Positions 52,300 to 62,647 of a stretch of 64,000 nt of DNA are shown here, one piece after another (position 1 is the first letter of the stretch; every line of letters begins with the position of its first letter). This DNA is from Streptomyces gilvus (GTDB taxonomy: Bacteria; Actinomycetota; Actinomycetes; Streptomycetales; Streptomycetaceae), in assembly GCF_022513565.1 (NCBI RefSeq), contig NZ_JAKWBE010000003.1, forward strand, positions 350,297-414,296, written 5' to 3'. The notes below the pieces were generated by a model that had not been told where the DNA came from, made no database searches, and saw only the letters and a list, made by a program, of their open reading frames with translations. The position numbers and the translations under genes are program-made.

Positions 52300-54108
52300 C
52301 TACCCCGGATAAACCGGCGCCTTCCCGTCCGAGACGACCTTCTGCCACTGTCCTCCGGACCCCAGCCGCACGATCCCGTCGTCCGAGTACGCCGCCATCG
52401 GCAACCCTTCGGACTCGGTCGCCGTGATCTCCTTGACCCCGGTGAGCGCGGCGGGCGTCGGCCCGTCCGGTGTGGAGCCGTCGACCTGGACGTATCGCAT
52501 CGTCTGCACACCGCCCTGCTCGCGCCCGACCACCACGAGCCGGCTGTCCCCGGCCCAGGACATGGCCGTGACGTCCTCCAACTCCGGTGTCGCGGAACGC
52601 AGTTCCAGCACCGAAACAGTCGGCGTGCCCTTGTCGCCGCTCCGTTCTATCCGCCCGATGAGCAGGGACTTCTCCTTGCCCTTGGCCACCACGAGCGCGA
52701 TCCGCACACCGTCGGCGGCGACCCGCACCTCCTCGATCTGCCCGTTCAGGTCCGGTGTCCTCACCACGAGCGGGTGCCCCTTGCCCTGCTGCAGCAGGAG
52801 CAGCCGGGGGCCGGCGGGGTCGCGGTCGGCGATCCAGAGGTCGCCCTGCGAGTCCCAGCTGGGGGCCGTGAACCGGGTCTGCTCGGTCTTGCCGTGGCTG
52901 ATCACCACAGGGTTTCCGAGGGAGCCGCCCGACACCAGCGAGGAGACGTACAGCTCCCTGCCGTCGGCGGCGACTGCGGCCGCCATGCTCTCGTCACGCG
53001 ACACGGCCACCGACGTCAGCGCCTTGGCGCCCTCGCCCAGTGCCCCGGGCACGGGCTCGGCGCTGGTGCTGGGGCTGCCCGCCGCTATCCGCACCAGCCT
53101 GTCCTTGGCGTCGATGAAGTACAGGTAGCCGGTGTGCGCGGTGGAGGCCAGCGTGGCGACCGTGGCGGTCCGGTCCTCGCGCAGCGTGCACAGCCGCCGG
53201 TCTCCCGACCGCAGCTCGACCTGCTCGATGGCCGTGGTGAGGTTCTGCAGCGTGAACAGCAGCTGCGTCGCCATCTGCTCGCACTGGGCCGTCCCGACGC
53301 GGGCGGCGCTCGCGTTGAGCGGCACGGTGAGGTTGTTCTGGTCGTCGGGCGCGAGCGAGGTGACGCCCTTGCCCAGCGCCGTACCGGTGGGAAAACTCGT
53401 CCGCACCTCGGGGTCGAGCCAGTTCGTGGGACCGTTCAGCAGCGAGCGCACCGTCTGCGTCATGGGATCGACGCGTCGGCGCACGTACACGGGGTCGGCG
53501 ACGGCCGCGGGTGCCCCCGAGGTCGCTGCGGAGGCGAAGTAGTACTTGTTGACGGACATGTAGTTGCGCTGGAAGTCCGACTTCCCCATGACGACGCCCT
53601 GCGGCAGCCGGTCGATGCGCCACTGCCCGGCCTTGTCCCGCGCGAGATGGATCAGCGCGTTGTAGGAGCCGCTGTCGGGCTCGTACGACTGCTGCCCGTC
53701 CACCTTGGCGACCCTGGTGCCGGTCAGGGTGAAGGAGAGGTTGTCCTTGGCGTCCGAACGGTCCTGGCCGGTGCCCGGCCCGTTGTCGAGGATCGTGGTG
53801 GACAGGCCCGGGTTCCACGCCTGGGAGGCGGCGCTGGTCAGATACTGCCGCGCCGTCGAGTAGTTCGGGTCGTCGCTGGTCAGCGCCTCCAGGAAGCCCG
53901 AGACGATCTCGGGGGGCTGCGCGTTCTTCTGCGGCGGCATGGCGAAGACCCGCACCTGCGTGTCCTGCCGCGGCGTGGAGTCGACGCCGCGCAGATCCCC
54001 GCTGTCGGGCATCGAGGCGCACCCGGCCAGCAGGACGACGCCGCAGACGCCGTACACCGCCGCGCGCACCGGTCGGCGCCGGGCGCCCCCCTCACGGTCA
54101 GCGCCCAC
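52300..54108 (-). CDS. lpqB: LpqB, MtrAB-associated lipoprotein
   Basis: A surface lipoprotein that modulates the MtrB sensor (shown for mycobacterial LpqB). The 602-residue product has a signal peptide with lipobox LLAGC near residue 30, a GerMN-like domain ('YVRRRVDPMTQTVRSLLNGPTNWLDPEVRTSFPTGT', about 200-320), and a C-terminal beta-propeller-like region ('DRDPAGPRLLLLQQG', 'EEVRVAADGVRIALVV', 'VTAMSWAGDSRLVVVG'). GTG 54108 is chosen because GGGGAGG lies six bases upstream. It overlaps the end of mtrB by 11 bp, so translation is probably coupled. It is third in the mtrA-mtrB-lpqB operon. Confidence 0.95.
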   Translation of the reverse strand: MGADREGGARRRPVRAAVYGVCGVVLLAGCASMPDSGDLRGVDSTPRQDTQVRVFAMPPQKNAQPPEIVSGFLEALTSDDPNYSTARQYLTSAASQAWNPGLSTTILDNGPGTGQDRSDAKDNLSFTLTGTRVAKVDGQQSYEPDSGSYNALIHLARDKAGQWRIDRLPQGVVMGKSDFQRNYMSVNKYYFASAATSGAPAAVADPVYVRRRVDPMTQTVRSLLNGPTNWLDPEVRTSFPTGTALGKGVTSLAPDDQNNLTVPLNASAARVGTAQCEQMATQLLFTLQNLTTAIEQVELRSGDRRLCTLREDRTATVATLASTAHTGYLYFIDAKDRLVRIAAGSPSTSAEPVPGALGEGAKALTSVAVSRDESMAAAVAADGRELYVSSLVSGGSLGNPVVISHGKTEQTRFTAPSWDSQGDLWIADRDPAGPRLLLLQQGKGHPLVVRTPDLNGQIEEVRVAADGVRIALVVAKGKEKSLLIGRIERSGDKGTPTVSVLELRSATPELEDVTAMSWAGDSRLVVVGREQGGVQTMRYVQVDGSTPDGPTPAALTGVKEITATESEGLPMAAYSDDGIVRLGSGGQWQKVVSDGKAPVYPG

Positions 54109-56161
54109 GCGATGCCTCCCCATGCCTCGGCGAGTCCTCCGGTCCGGTGTCCGTCCGGCCCGGGCTCTCGCTGCGTGCCCCTTCCCCCGGGGGTGTCTCG
54201 TCCTGTCGCCGCGTGCCCGAGGCGGGCCGGGGCACGACACGCGCGCCGTTGCCGGGCAGCGCGGTCGGGTCGGCCGTGGGCGTGGCGCCGTTCAGCCGCG
54301 GGGCGATCGCGGGTATCTGGTCCCCGGCCGGCTGCACGGGCACGGTGGCCGTCTTGTCGCCGCCGCGCGGCAGGCCGGCGTCGTTGAGTCCGCGGTTGCG
54401 GCGCGAGTCCTTGGGTTCGAGCGGTATCGGCGAGCCGCGCAGCGGCTCGTCTGCGGTCCTGGGCAGCGTCAGCCGGAACTGCGAGCCACCGCCCGGCTCG
54501 CCCCAGGCCTGCAGCCAGCCGCCGTGCAGCCGTGCGTCCTCCAGGGCGATGGACAGCCCGAGGCCCGTGCCGCCGGTGGTACGCGCGCGAGCCGGGTCCG
54601 CCCGCCAGAAGCGGCTGAACACGCGCGTGGCCTCACCGGGCTTGAGTCCGACGCCGTAGTCGCGCACCGCGACCGCGACGGCCCCGCCCGCCGCGGCGAG
54701 CTTGACGACGACGTCCTTGCCCTCGCCGTGCTCCACGGCGTTGACGACGAGGTTGCGCAGCACGCGCTCCACGCGGCGTGCGTCCGCTTCGGCGATGACG
54801 GGCTGCTGGTCGCCCCGTACGCGTATGTGTGTGCCCTTGCGCTCGGCGAGCGGTTCGGCTCCGCTGACGACCCGCCGTACGACCTCCCTGAGGTCTATCG
54901 GCTCCGCCTCCAGCGCCGCCGCGCCCGCGTCGAACCGGCTGATCTCCAGCAGGTCGGCGAGCAGCGACTCGAACCGGTCGAGCTGGTCGGCGAGCAGTTC
55001 CGCGGACCGTGCGGTCACCGGATCGAAGTCCTCGCGCGCCTCGTGGATGACGTCCGCGGCCATCCGTACGGTCGTCAGCGGCGTCCGCAGTTCGTGCGAG
55101 ACGTCGGAGACGAACCGCCGCTGCATCCGCGAGAGGTCCTCCAGCTGCTGGATCTTCAGCTGGAGGTTCTGCGCCATCTTGTTGAAGGCCTCGCCGAGCC
55201 GCGCGATGTCGTCCTCGCCGGTGACCTTCATCCGCTCCTGCAGCTTGCCCGCGGACAGCCGTTCGGCGATCCCGGCCGCCATCCGCACGGGTGTGACGAC
55301 CTGCCGCACCACCAGCCAGGCGATCGCCCCGAGGAGTACGACGACGAAGAGCCCGGCGGTCGCCAGCGTGCCCTTGACCAGGCTCAGCGACTTCTCCTCC
55401 TGCGTGAGCGGGAAGAGGTAGTAGAGCTGGTACGGGTTGCCGGTGGGGTCGTTGATCTGCTTGCCGATGACCAGCGCGGGCTGGGACTCCTTGTCGCTGT
55501 CCTTGTAGATGATCCGCGTGTAGCTCTGCGCGGCCGTCTGGACCGCGTTGATGCGGGCGCGCAGGTCGTCGGGGACGCTGGCCGTCGGGTCGAGCTGGCC
55601 GGAGGCGCGCGGGCCGCGTCCTCCGCCGCTGTTGTTGTCCCCGGCGGGCAGCGTCACCACGTCGAAGGCGCCCTGGCCACCGCTGGAGAGGGATTCGACG
55701 AGGTCGCTCATCCAGGAGGTGAGGTTCTGCGACTGCCGTCCGTCCGGCGACTGGGCGGTGTCGGCGGTACCGGCCTCCGCCTCGTCGGCCTTCTGCTTGG
55801 CCACGGCGAATCCGCCGGTGGCCTGGCTCTGGGAGGCCTTCACCTTGGCGTCCAGCAGTCCGTTGCGCACCTGGCCGATGACGACGAAGCCGAGCAGCAG
55901 CACGACGCCCAGCGACATCAGCAGTGTGGTGGCGACGACCTTGAGCTGGATGTTGCGCCGCCACAGCCGCATGACGGGCAGCAGCGGGCGGCGCACCCAG
56001 CGCATGAAAAGCCGCAGCACGGGGCTGCCCTGGACTCCGCCCTGCAGCAGCCCGCCCTCCAGCAGGCGCTGCCAGCGGGAGCCGGCCGGTTTCCGGCCGA
56101 CAGGCCGCCCCGCGCGGGCCCCGGTCGGCCCGGACGCCGTGGCGGCACTGTCACCGGACAT
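54098..56161 (-). CDS. mtrB: MtrB, sensor histidine kinase of the MtrAB system
   Basis: A membrane sensor controlling wall metabolism and, in Streptomyces, development and antibiotic production. The 687-residue product has a first helix at about 75-97 ('VVATTLLMSLGVVLLLGFVVIG'), an extracellular sensor domain to about 270, a second helix ('TLATAGLFVVVLLGAIAWLVV'), then a HAMP domain. The H-box is 'RRFVSDVSHELRTPLTTVRMAADV' (phosphorylated His) and the ATPase boxes are 'LRNLVVNAVEHGEGK', 'VRDYGVGL' and 'GGTGLGLSIALED'. A disordered Pro/Arg-rich C-terminal tail of about 120 residues follows. ATG 56161 lies one base after the mtrA stop. Confidence 0.97.
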   Translation of the reverse strand: MSGDSAATASGPTGARAGRPVGRKPAGSRWQRLLEGGLLQGGVQGSPVLRLFMRWVRRPLLPVMRLWRRNIQLKVVATTLLMSLGVVLLLGFVVIGQVRNGLLDAKVKASQSQATGGFAVAKQKADEAEAGTADTAQSPDGRQSQNLTSWMSDLVESLSSGGQGAFDVVTLPAGDNNSGGGRGPRASGQLDPTASVPDDLRARINAVQTAAQSYTRIIYKDSDKESQPALVIGKQINDPTGNPYQLYYLFPLTQEEKSLSLVKGTLATAGLFVVVLLGAIAWLVVRQVVTPVRMAAGIAERLSAGKLQERMKVTGEDDIARLGEAFNKMAQNLQLKIQQLEDLSRMQRRFVSDVSHELRTPLTTVRMAADVIHEAREDFDPVTARSAELLADQLDRFESLLADLLEISRFDAGAAALEAEPIDLREVVRRVVSGAEPLAERKGTHIRVRGDQQPVIAEADARRVERVLRNLVVNAVEHGEGKDVVVKLAAAGGAVAVAVRDYGVGLKPGEATRVFSRFWRADPARARTTGGTGLGLSIALEDARLHGGWLQAWGEPGGGSQFRLTLPRTADEPLRGSPIPLEPKDSRRNRGLNDAGLPRGGDKTATVPVQPAGDQIPAIAPRLNGATPTADPTALPGNGARVVPRPASGTRRQDETPPGEGARSESPGRTDTGPEDSPRHGEASRGR

Positions 56162-56162
56162 G

Positions 56163-56852
56163 TCAGCTCGGCCCTGCCTTGTACCCGACGCCACGGACGG
56201 TCACCACGATCTCCGGACGCTCCGGGTCCTTCTCCACCTTGGAACGCAGGCGCTGCACATGGACGTTGACCAGGCGGGTGTCGGCCGCGTGCCGGTAACC
56301 CCACACCTGCTCCAGCAGCACCTCACGCGTGAACACCTGCCAGGGCTTGCGCGCGAGGGCCACCAGCAGGTCGAACTCCAACGGCGTCAGCGCGATCGAC
56401 TGCCCGTCGCGCTTCACCGAGTGGCCCGCCACGTCGATGACCAGGTCCCCGATGGCCAGTTGCTCGGGCGCCGGCTCCTCCGACCGCCTCAGCCGCGCCC
56501 GGATCCGCGCGACGAGCTCCTTCGGCTTGAACGGCTTCACGATGTAGTCGTCGGCTCCGGACTCCAGCCCTACGACGACGTCCACGGTGTCGCTCTTCGC
56601 CGTGAGCATCACGATCGGCACACCCGACTCGGCCCGGATCAACCGGCACACCTCGATGCCGTCCCGGCCGGGCAGCATCAGGTCGAGCAGCACCAGATCG
56701 GGCTTGGCCTCCCGGAACGCGGCCAGCGCCTTGTCGCCGTCGGCTACGAAAGACGGCTCAAACCCTTCACCACGCAGCACGATGCCGAGCATCTCGGCAA
56801 GTGCGGTGTCGTCGTCGACGACAAGGACTCGTCCCTTCATAAACGACATCAT
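56163..56852 (-). CDS. mtrA: MtrA, OmpR-family response regulator
   Basis: DNA-binding partner of MtrB. At 229 residues the acidic pocket is 'LVVDDDTALAEML', the phosphoacceptor is Asp57 in 'LVLLDLMLPGRDG', the switch is 'VMLTAKSD' and Lys106 is in 'DDYIVKPFKPKEL'. The OmpR-type winged helix occupies about 130-225 ('LTPLEFDLLVALARKPWQVFTREVLLEQVWGY', 'VNVHVQRLRSKVEKDP'). The start is ATG 56852 (MMSFMKGRVLVVDDD), giving the usual length; the third ATG (56840) is an alternative. First gene of the mtrA-mtrB-lpqB operon, with about 200 bp of regulatory DNA upstream. Confidence 0.97.
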   Translation of the reverse strand: MMSFMKGRVLVVDDDTALAEMLGIVLRGEGFEPSFVADGDKALAAFREAKPDLVLLDLMLPGRDGIEVCRLIRAESGVPIVMLTAKSDTVDVVVGLESGADDYIVKPFKPKELVARIRARLRRSEEPAPEQLAIGDLVIDVAGHSVKRDGQSIALTPLEFDLLVALARKPWQVFTREVLLEQVWGYRHAADTRLVNVHVQRLRSKVEKDPERPEIVVTVRGVGYKAGPS

Positions 56853-57054
56853 CCCATTCTCATAACGGTGGCGAAGGTGCAGGTGAGCAGGGTCACTGGC
56901 CCGTGACGATAGTCGTACTCGGCCGTCACTGTCTGCCCCTGTCCGCCGACGTCGGCGCCGACAACGGATCTCAGCTACCCAGGGTAGGCGCACGCCGACC
57001 ATCCGGTCGGCCCGGCCGAACGGCGCGAACCGTCCCACACCCTCCGCAACCGTG

Positions 57055-58203
57055 TCAGGGCGCCGTCACGGGCCGCGACCTGGCGCACAGCTCCGCGAGG
57101 GCCTCCGCCGTCACCGGCGAGACGGTGCCCTCCTCCGTGACGATCGCGGTCACCAGCTCCGGAGGCGTCACATCGAACGCCGGGTTGTAGGCCTGCGTCC
57201 CCAACGGCGCCACCGGGACCCCGCCCCCGGCCTCCACGCCCACCACCGGCACCTGCGGCGCCACGATCTCGGTCACCTCGTGCCCGGGACGCTGCTCGAC
57301 CTCGATGGACGCCCCGTCCGGGGTGTCCTGGTCCACCGTCGTCACCGGCGCCACCACGATGAACGGCACGTGGTGGTACCGCGCGAGCACGGCCAGCGGA
57401 TAGCTGCCCACCTTGTTCGCCACCGACCCGTCGGCCGCGATCCGGTCCGCCCCGATCAGCACCGCGTCCACCTCACCGGCCGCGAAGAGCGAGCCCGCCG
57501 CGTTGTCCGTGAGCAGGGTGTACGCCATCCCGCTGCGCGCCGCCTCGTACGCCGTGAGGCGCGCGCCCTGCAGCAGGGGACGCGTCTCGTCCACCCACAG
57601 CCGCCGCAGCCGCCCCGCCCGGTGCGCCGCGAGCGCCACCGCGAACGCGGTCCCCTCACCGCCCGACACGAGCGACCCGGTGTTGCAGTGCGTGAGGATC
57701 CGGTGCCCGCCGCCGGGCAGCAGCTCGTCGAGCAGCGCCAGCCCCCGCTCAGCCATCCGGGCGCTGGCCTCGGCGTCCTCCTGGTGCAGCTGCCGCGCCG
57801 CGGCCAGCGCCGCCGCGGCGGCCCGTTGTCCCTCGCCGCTCCTGGCGCACTCGGCCTGGTAGGCGGCCTGTGCCCGGCGCACGCCGACGGAGAGGTTCAC
57901 CGCGGTGGGCCGGGCGCCCGCCAGCGCGGCCGCGGCGTCGTCCACGTCGAAGCCGCGGGCGGCGGCGAGCGCGACGCCGTACGCCCCCGCGATCCCGAGC
58001 AGCGGCGCCCCGCGCACGGCGAGCGAACGGATCGCCTCCACCAGCGCGGGCGCGTCCGTGCAGACCAGTTCGACCTCCTCGGCCGGCAGCCTCGTCTGAT
58101 CCAGTAGGACCAGTACGGGCCCCTCGGGTGGTTCCTCCCAGCGGATCGCCGGGATCTCGGTCGGCCTGCTGTCCTCGCCGGATTGCGCGTGCTGATCAGC
58201 CAT
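57055..58203 (-). CDS. mtnA: Methylthioribose-1-phosphate isomerase
   Basis: Catalyses conversion of 5-methylthioribose-1-phosphate to methylthioribulose-1-phosphate in methionine salvage. The 382-residue product is the normal size, with 'RGAPLLGIAGAYG' (substrate phosphate region), catalytic Cys173 in 'LTHCNTGSL' and catalytic Asp253 in 'GADRIAADGSVANKVGS'; it ends with the family pattern 'YNPAFDVTPPELVTAIVTEEG'. These residues separate it from the related eIF2B-like ribose-1,5-bisphosphate isomerases. It is monocistronic, adjacent to mtrA and divergent from the membrane-protein operon. No other methionine-salvage gene is in the window. Confidence 0.95.
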   Translation of the reverse strand: MADQHAQSGEDSRPTEIPAIRWEEPPEGPVLVLLDQTRLPAEEVELVCTDAPALVEAIRSLAVRGAPLLGIAGAYGVALAAARGFDVDDAAAALAGARPTAVNLSVGVRRAQAAYQAECARSGEGQRAAAAALAAARQLHQEDAEASARMAERGLALLDELLPGGGHRILTHCNTGSLVSGGEGTAFAVALAAHRAGRLRRLWVDETRPLLQGARLTAYEAARSGMAYTLLTDNAAGSLFAAGEVDAVLIGADRIAADGSVANKVGSYPLAVLARYHHVPFIVVAPVTTVDQDTPDGASIEVEQRPGHEVTEIVAPQVPVVGVEAGGGVPVAPLGTQAYNPAFDVTPPELVTAIVTEEGTVSPVTAEALAELCARSRPVTAP

Positions 58204-58343
58204 GCGATCAGTCTGCCCCTTATCCGGCGGACAATTGAAGGTGTGCAGCCCCTACCGCGGCCGGTACCTCCGCCAGCACCCCATGGCACGATGGCTGCCA
58301 ACCTGCCGCCGCGACCGCGGACGGGCACCGTGAAGGAGCGACG

Positions 58344-59678
58344 ATGAACGACACTCCGGGCTGGGCCTCGCCCGGATCTGCCCCGTCCGACGGGCAGGAG
58401 ACCGGCGAGTCCGGCACTCCGCGTCCCGGCGCCGCACAACCCGCCGACCAGCCGGGCACGGACGCGCAGGAGCCAGGCGTGAAGTGGTCCAAGGACCAGC
58501 CGCCCGCCGGCCAGTGGTCCGCACCCACCGGTCCCGCGAGCCCCGGCCAGACCCCGCCTCCTCCACCGCCCGGCCCGGGCTGGGGCGGCACCCCTCCCGG
58601 CGGCCCGGGCGGCCCCGGTGCGCCCGGCGGCCGGGGCGGCTACGGCGGTCCCTACGGCGGCTGGGGCGGCGGCGCCTGGGGTGGTCCCCCGCCCGCGGCC
58701 AAGCCCGGCGTGATCCCGCTGCGCCCGCTCGGCGTGGGCGAGATCCTCGACGGCGCCGTCTCCACCATGCGCACCTACTGGCGCACGGTCCTCGGCATCT
58801 CGCTGACCGTCGCCGTCGTCACGGAGATCGTCGTCGTCCTCCTCCAGGGCCTCGTCCTGAACAACCGGGAGACCGCTGAAACCCTCAGCGACCCCAGCGC
58901 CAGCCTCTCCGAGGTCACCCGCGCCATGGGCGACACCATGCTCAACACCAGCGTCGTGTTCCTGGTCTCCCTCATCGGCACGATCACCGCGACCGCCCTG
59001 CTGACGACGGTCACCAGCCGCGCCGTGCTCGGCCGGCCGGTCACCGCGGCCGAGGCCTGGCGCGACGCCCGCCCGCAGGTGCCCAGACTGTTCGGCCTGA
59101 TCTTCCTGCTGCTGCTCATCGCGGCCGGCGTCGTCCTCGGCGGCGCGCTGCCCGGCATCCTCGTCGCCGTCGCCGGCTCGGGCAGCGCGGGAGCCGCGCT
59201 CGCCGTCCTCGGCAGCCTCGCCGCCGGGATCGTCGCCCTGTGGCTGATGATCCGCTTCTCGCTCGCCTCGCCCGCGCTCATGCTGGAGAAGCAGGGCATC
59301 GTCAAGTCGATGAGCCGCTCCGTGAAGCTGGTCCGCGGCTCCTGGTGGCGGGTCTTCGGCATCCAGCTGCTCGCCACGATCATCGCGAACATCGTCGCGT
59401 CGATCGTGGTCATCCCGTTCACCTTCATCGCCGCCGCGTTCGGCAGCGACGGCATCGTCAACTTCTTCAACAGCGGGGGCGCCGACGCCGGCTGGACCTT
59501 CCTCATCATCAGCGGGATCGGCGCGGTGATCGGCTCCATGATCACGTTCCCGATCACGGCCGGTGTCACGGTCCTGCTCTACATCGACCAGCGCATCCGC
59601 CGCGAGGCCCTCGACCTCGACCTGGCCCGCGCCGCCGGCGTCCAGGGATACGGCACCGACACCGGCGCGGGGAGCTGA
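58344..59678 (+). CDS. Polytopic membrane protein with disordered Pro/Gly-rich N-terminus
   Basis: 444 residues. The first 120 are disordered, rich in Pro, Gly, Ser and Trp ('GPWTPPPPPPGPGWGG'-like). Six hydrophobic segments then follow, including 'TVLGISLTVAVVTEIVVVLL', 'LFGLIFLLLLIAAGVVLGGAL' and 'IIANIVASIVVIPFTFIAAAF', with 'LRPLGVGEILDGAVSTMRTYWRTVLGIS' at the membrane entry. That entry motif is typical of actinobacterial proteins annotated as glycerophosphoryl-diester-phosphodiesterase membrane-domain-like. No catalytic residues are evident. The start has AAGGAGCG six bases upstream. It is the first gene of an operon with DUF4129, DUF4350, MoxR and DUF58 genes. Confidence 0.82.
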   Translation: MNDTPGWASPGSAPSDGQETGESGTPRPGAAQPADQPGTDAQEPGVKWSKDQPPAGQWSAPTGPASPGQTPPPPPPGPGWGGTPPGGPGGPGAPGGRGGYGGPYGGWGGGAWGGPPPAAKPGVIPLRPLGVGEILDGAVSTMRTYWRTVLGISLTVAVVTEIVVVLLQGLVLNNRETAETLSDPSASLSEVTRAMGDTMLNTSVVFLVSLIGTITATALLTTVTSRAVLGRPVTAAEAWRDARPQVPRLFGLIFLLLLIAAGVVLGGALPGILVAVAGSGSAGAALAVLGSLAAGIVALWLMIRFSLASPALMLEKQGIVKSMSRSVKLVRGSWWRVFGIQLLATIIANIVASIVVIPFTFIAAAFGSDGIVNFFNSGGADAGWTFLIISGIGAVIGSMITFPITAGVTVLLYIDQRIRREALDLDLARAAGVQGYGTDTGAGS

Positions 59679-59682
59679 TGCG

Positions 59683-60465
59683 GTGAGCCTGACGGGGGGC
59701 GTTCTCACAGCGGTACCGGCACTGCCGCGCGCCGCCGAAGCGGCCGTACGGACCCTGCTGCGCGCCGGCGACACATCCCTGCTGTCGCTGGCACGCTCCG
59801 GTGACGAACCGCCGGTGACCATTCCGCGCGATCCCGCACGCGAGGCGGCTCGCCGCGAGCTGTCCAAGCGCATGTACCACGAGAACGACCCCAGCCTGTT
59901 CCAGCGCGCCCTGAACGCCTTCTGGGACTGGGTCGACAAACTCTTCGGCACCGCCGCCACCGCGACCCCGGGAGGCACACTCGGCCTCATCGTCGTGATC
60001 GTGGCCGTCCTCGCCGTCCTCGGGGCGCTGTGGTGGCGCCTGGGCAGTCCGCGCCGCCAACCCACCTCTTCCGCCGCCCTGTTCGACGACCGCCCCCGCA
60101 GCGCCGCCGAACACCGCGCGGCCGCCGAGGCGCAGGCCGCCCAAGGCCACTGGAACCAGGCCGTCCAGGAACGGATGCGCGCCATCGTCCGCTCGCTCGA
60201 GGAACGCGCACTCCTCGACGTCCGCCCCGGCCGCACCGCGGACGAGGCCGCCGCCGAAGCGGGCACCGCACTGCCCTCCCACACGAACCGACTGCGCGCC
60301 GCCGCCCGCGACTTCGACGACGTCACATACGGCGGCCGAAGGGCGAGCGAGATGTCGTACCACCGCATCGCCGAACTCGACCGCGACCTCGAACGCACCA
60401 AACCCCAGCTCGCGAACAGCATCCCCAGCACGGCCCGCAACGGCCGCCAGGGAGCCGCCGGATGA
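59683..60465 (+). CDS. DUF4129-domain membrane protein
   Basis: A 260-residue single-pass membrane protein. A non-conserved N-terminal stretch with 'IPRDPAREAARRELSKRMYHENDPSLFQRALNAFWDWVDKLF' is followed by one helix ('GLIVVIVAVLAVLGALWW') and a cytoplasmic helical DUF4129 domain ('AEAQAAQGHWNQAVQERMRAIVRSLEERALLDVRPGRTADEAA', 'DFDDVTYGGRRA'). In bacteria DUF4129 is often fused to transglutaminase-like membrane proteins found with MoxR/DUF58. GTG 59683 has GGGGAG eight bases upstream. The ATGA overlap with the next gene indicates translational coupling. Function unknown. Confidence 0.85.
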   Translation: MSLTGGVLTAVPALPRAAEAAVRTLLRAGDTSLLSLARSGDEPPVTIPRDPAREAARRELSKRMYHENDPSLFQRALNAFWDWVDKLFGTAATATPGGTLGLIVVIVAVLAVLGALWWRLGSPRRQPTSSAALFDDRPRSAAEHRAAAEAQAAQGHWNQAVQERMRAIVRSLEERALLDVRPGRTADEAAAEAGTALPSHTNRLRAAARDFDDVTYGGRRASEMSYHRIAELDRDLERTKPQLANSIPSTARNGRQGAAG

Positions 60466-61654
60466 CCACCGAGGCCACGCTCCCGTCCACCTCGGCCTCG
60501 CCCACCGCCCGTCAGGTGTGGACCCGCGCGCGAGGAATCGCCCTCGCCCTGGTCGTCCTGCTGACCGCGGCCGTCGTCATCGCCGTGGTGCGCTCCGACA
60601 CCCGGCACGGCGAACTCGACCCGCGCTCCGTCGACCCCTACGGCAGCCGCGCCGTCGCCGAACTCCTCGCCGACCGAGGCGTCTCCACGCGCGTGGTCAC
60701 CACCCTGGACGAAGCCCGCGCCGCAGCCGGCCCCCGGACCACTCTCCTGGTCGCCGTCCCCGACCTCCTGACGCCCCGTCAACAGGCCAGGCTGCACTCC
60801 ACGATCGCCGAGTCCGGCGGACGCACCGTCCTGATCGCCCCCGGCAGCTCGTCCGTCGACAAACTCGCCCCCGGTGTCACCGCCGACCCCGCCACCAGCT
60901 TCGACTCGACGCTCGCCCCCGACTGCACGCTGCCCGCCGCCCAGCGCGCGGGAAGCGCCGACACCGGCGGCATCCGCTACACCACCACGCACCTCGACGC
61001 CGACAAGTGCTACCCCAGCGAACGCCTGGCCACCCTGCTGCGCATCCCGCAGACCTCCGGGAGCGGCGACACCGTCGTCCTGGGCGCACCCGACATCCTC
61101 TTCAACAACCGGCTCGACAAGCAGGGCAACGCCTCGCTCGCCCTCCAACTCCTCGGCTCCCGCCCCCATCTGGTCTGGTACCTCCCCTCGCTCTCCGACG
61201 CCTCCGCCACCGACGACGGCGGCAAAAAGGGCTTCCTCGACCTGCTGCCCTCGGGCTGGCTCTGGGGCACACTGCAGCTCTTCATCGCGGCCGGCCTCGC
61301 CGCCCTGTGGCGGGCACGCCGACTCGGCCCCCTGGTGCCCGAAAAACTCCCCGTGGCGATCCGCGCCTCCGAAACCGTCGAAGGCCGCGCCCGCCTCTAC
61401 CGCAAGGCGAACGCCCGCGACCGCGCGGCCGCCGCTCTTCGCTCCACCACCCGCACCCGACTCGCCCCCCTCGTAGGCGTCCCCGTCACCCAGGCGCACG
61501 CGCCCGAGACCCTGCTCCCCGCCCTGTCCACCCACCTCCGCGGCGACGGACAGACCCTGCACTCCCTCCTCTTCGGCCCGCCGCCCAGCGACGACGCGGC
61601 CCTCATCGCCCTCGCCGACCAACTCGACGCCCTCGAAAGAGAGGTACGCCGTCC

Positions 61655-61658
<4 letters not shown>
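60462..61658 (+). CDS. DUF4350-domain membrane protein
   Basis: A 398-residue protein with one helix near the N-terminus ('GIALALVVLLTAAVVIAVV') and a second at about 265-285 ('LWGTLQLFIAAGLAALW'). The extracytoplasmic part between them is a Rossmann-like DUF4350 domain: 'DPRSVDPYGSRAVAELLADRGVSTRVVTTLDEA', 'TTLLVAVPDLLTP', 'GGRTVLIAPGSSSV'. The C-terminal 110 residues are cytoplasmic. It has two cysteines in the external domain ('APDCTLP' and 'DKCYPSE') that may form a disulfide. Coupled to both neighbours by ATGA overlaps. It probably forms part of a membrane assembly with the MoxR ATPase; its function is unknown. Confidence 0.85.
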
Positions 61659-62646
<988 letters not shown>

Positions 62647-62647
<1 letters not shown>
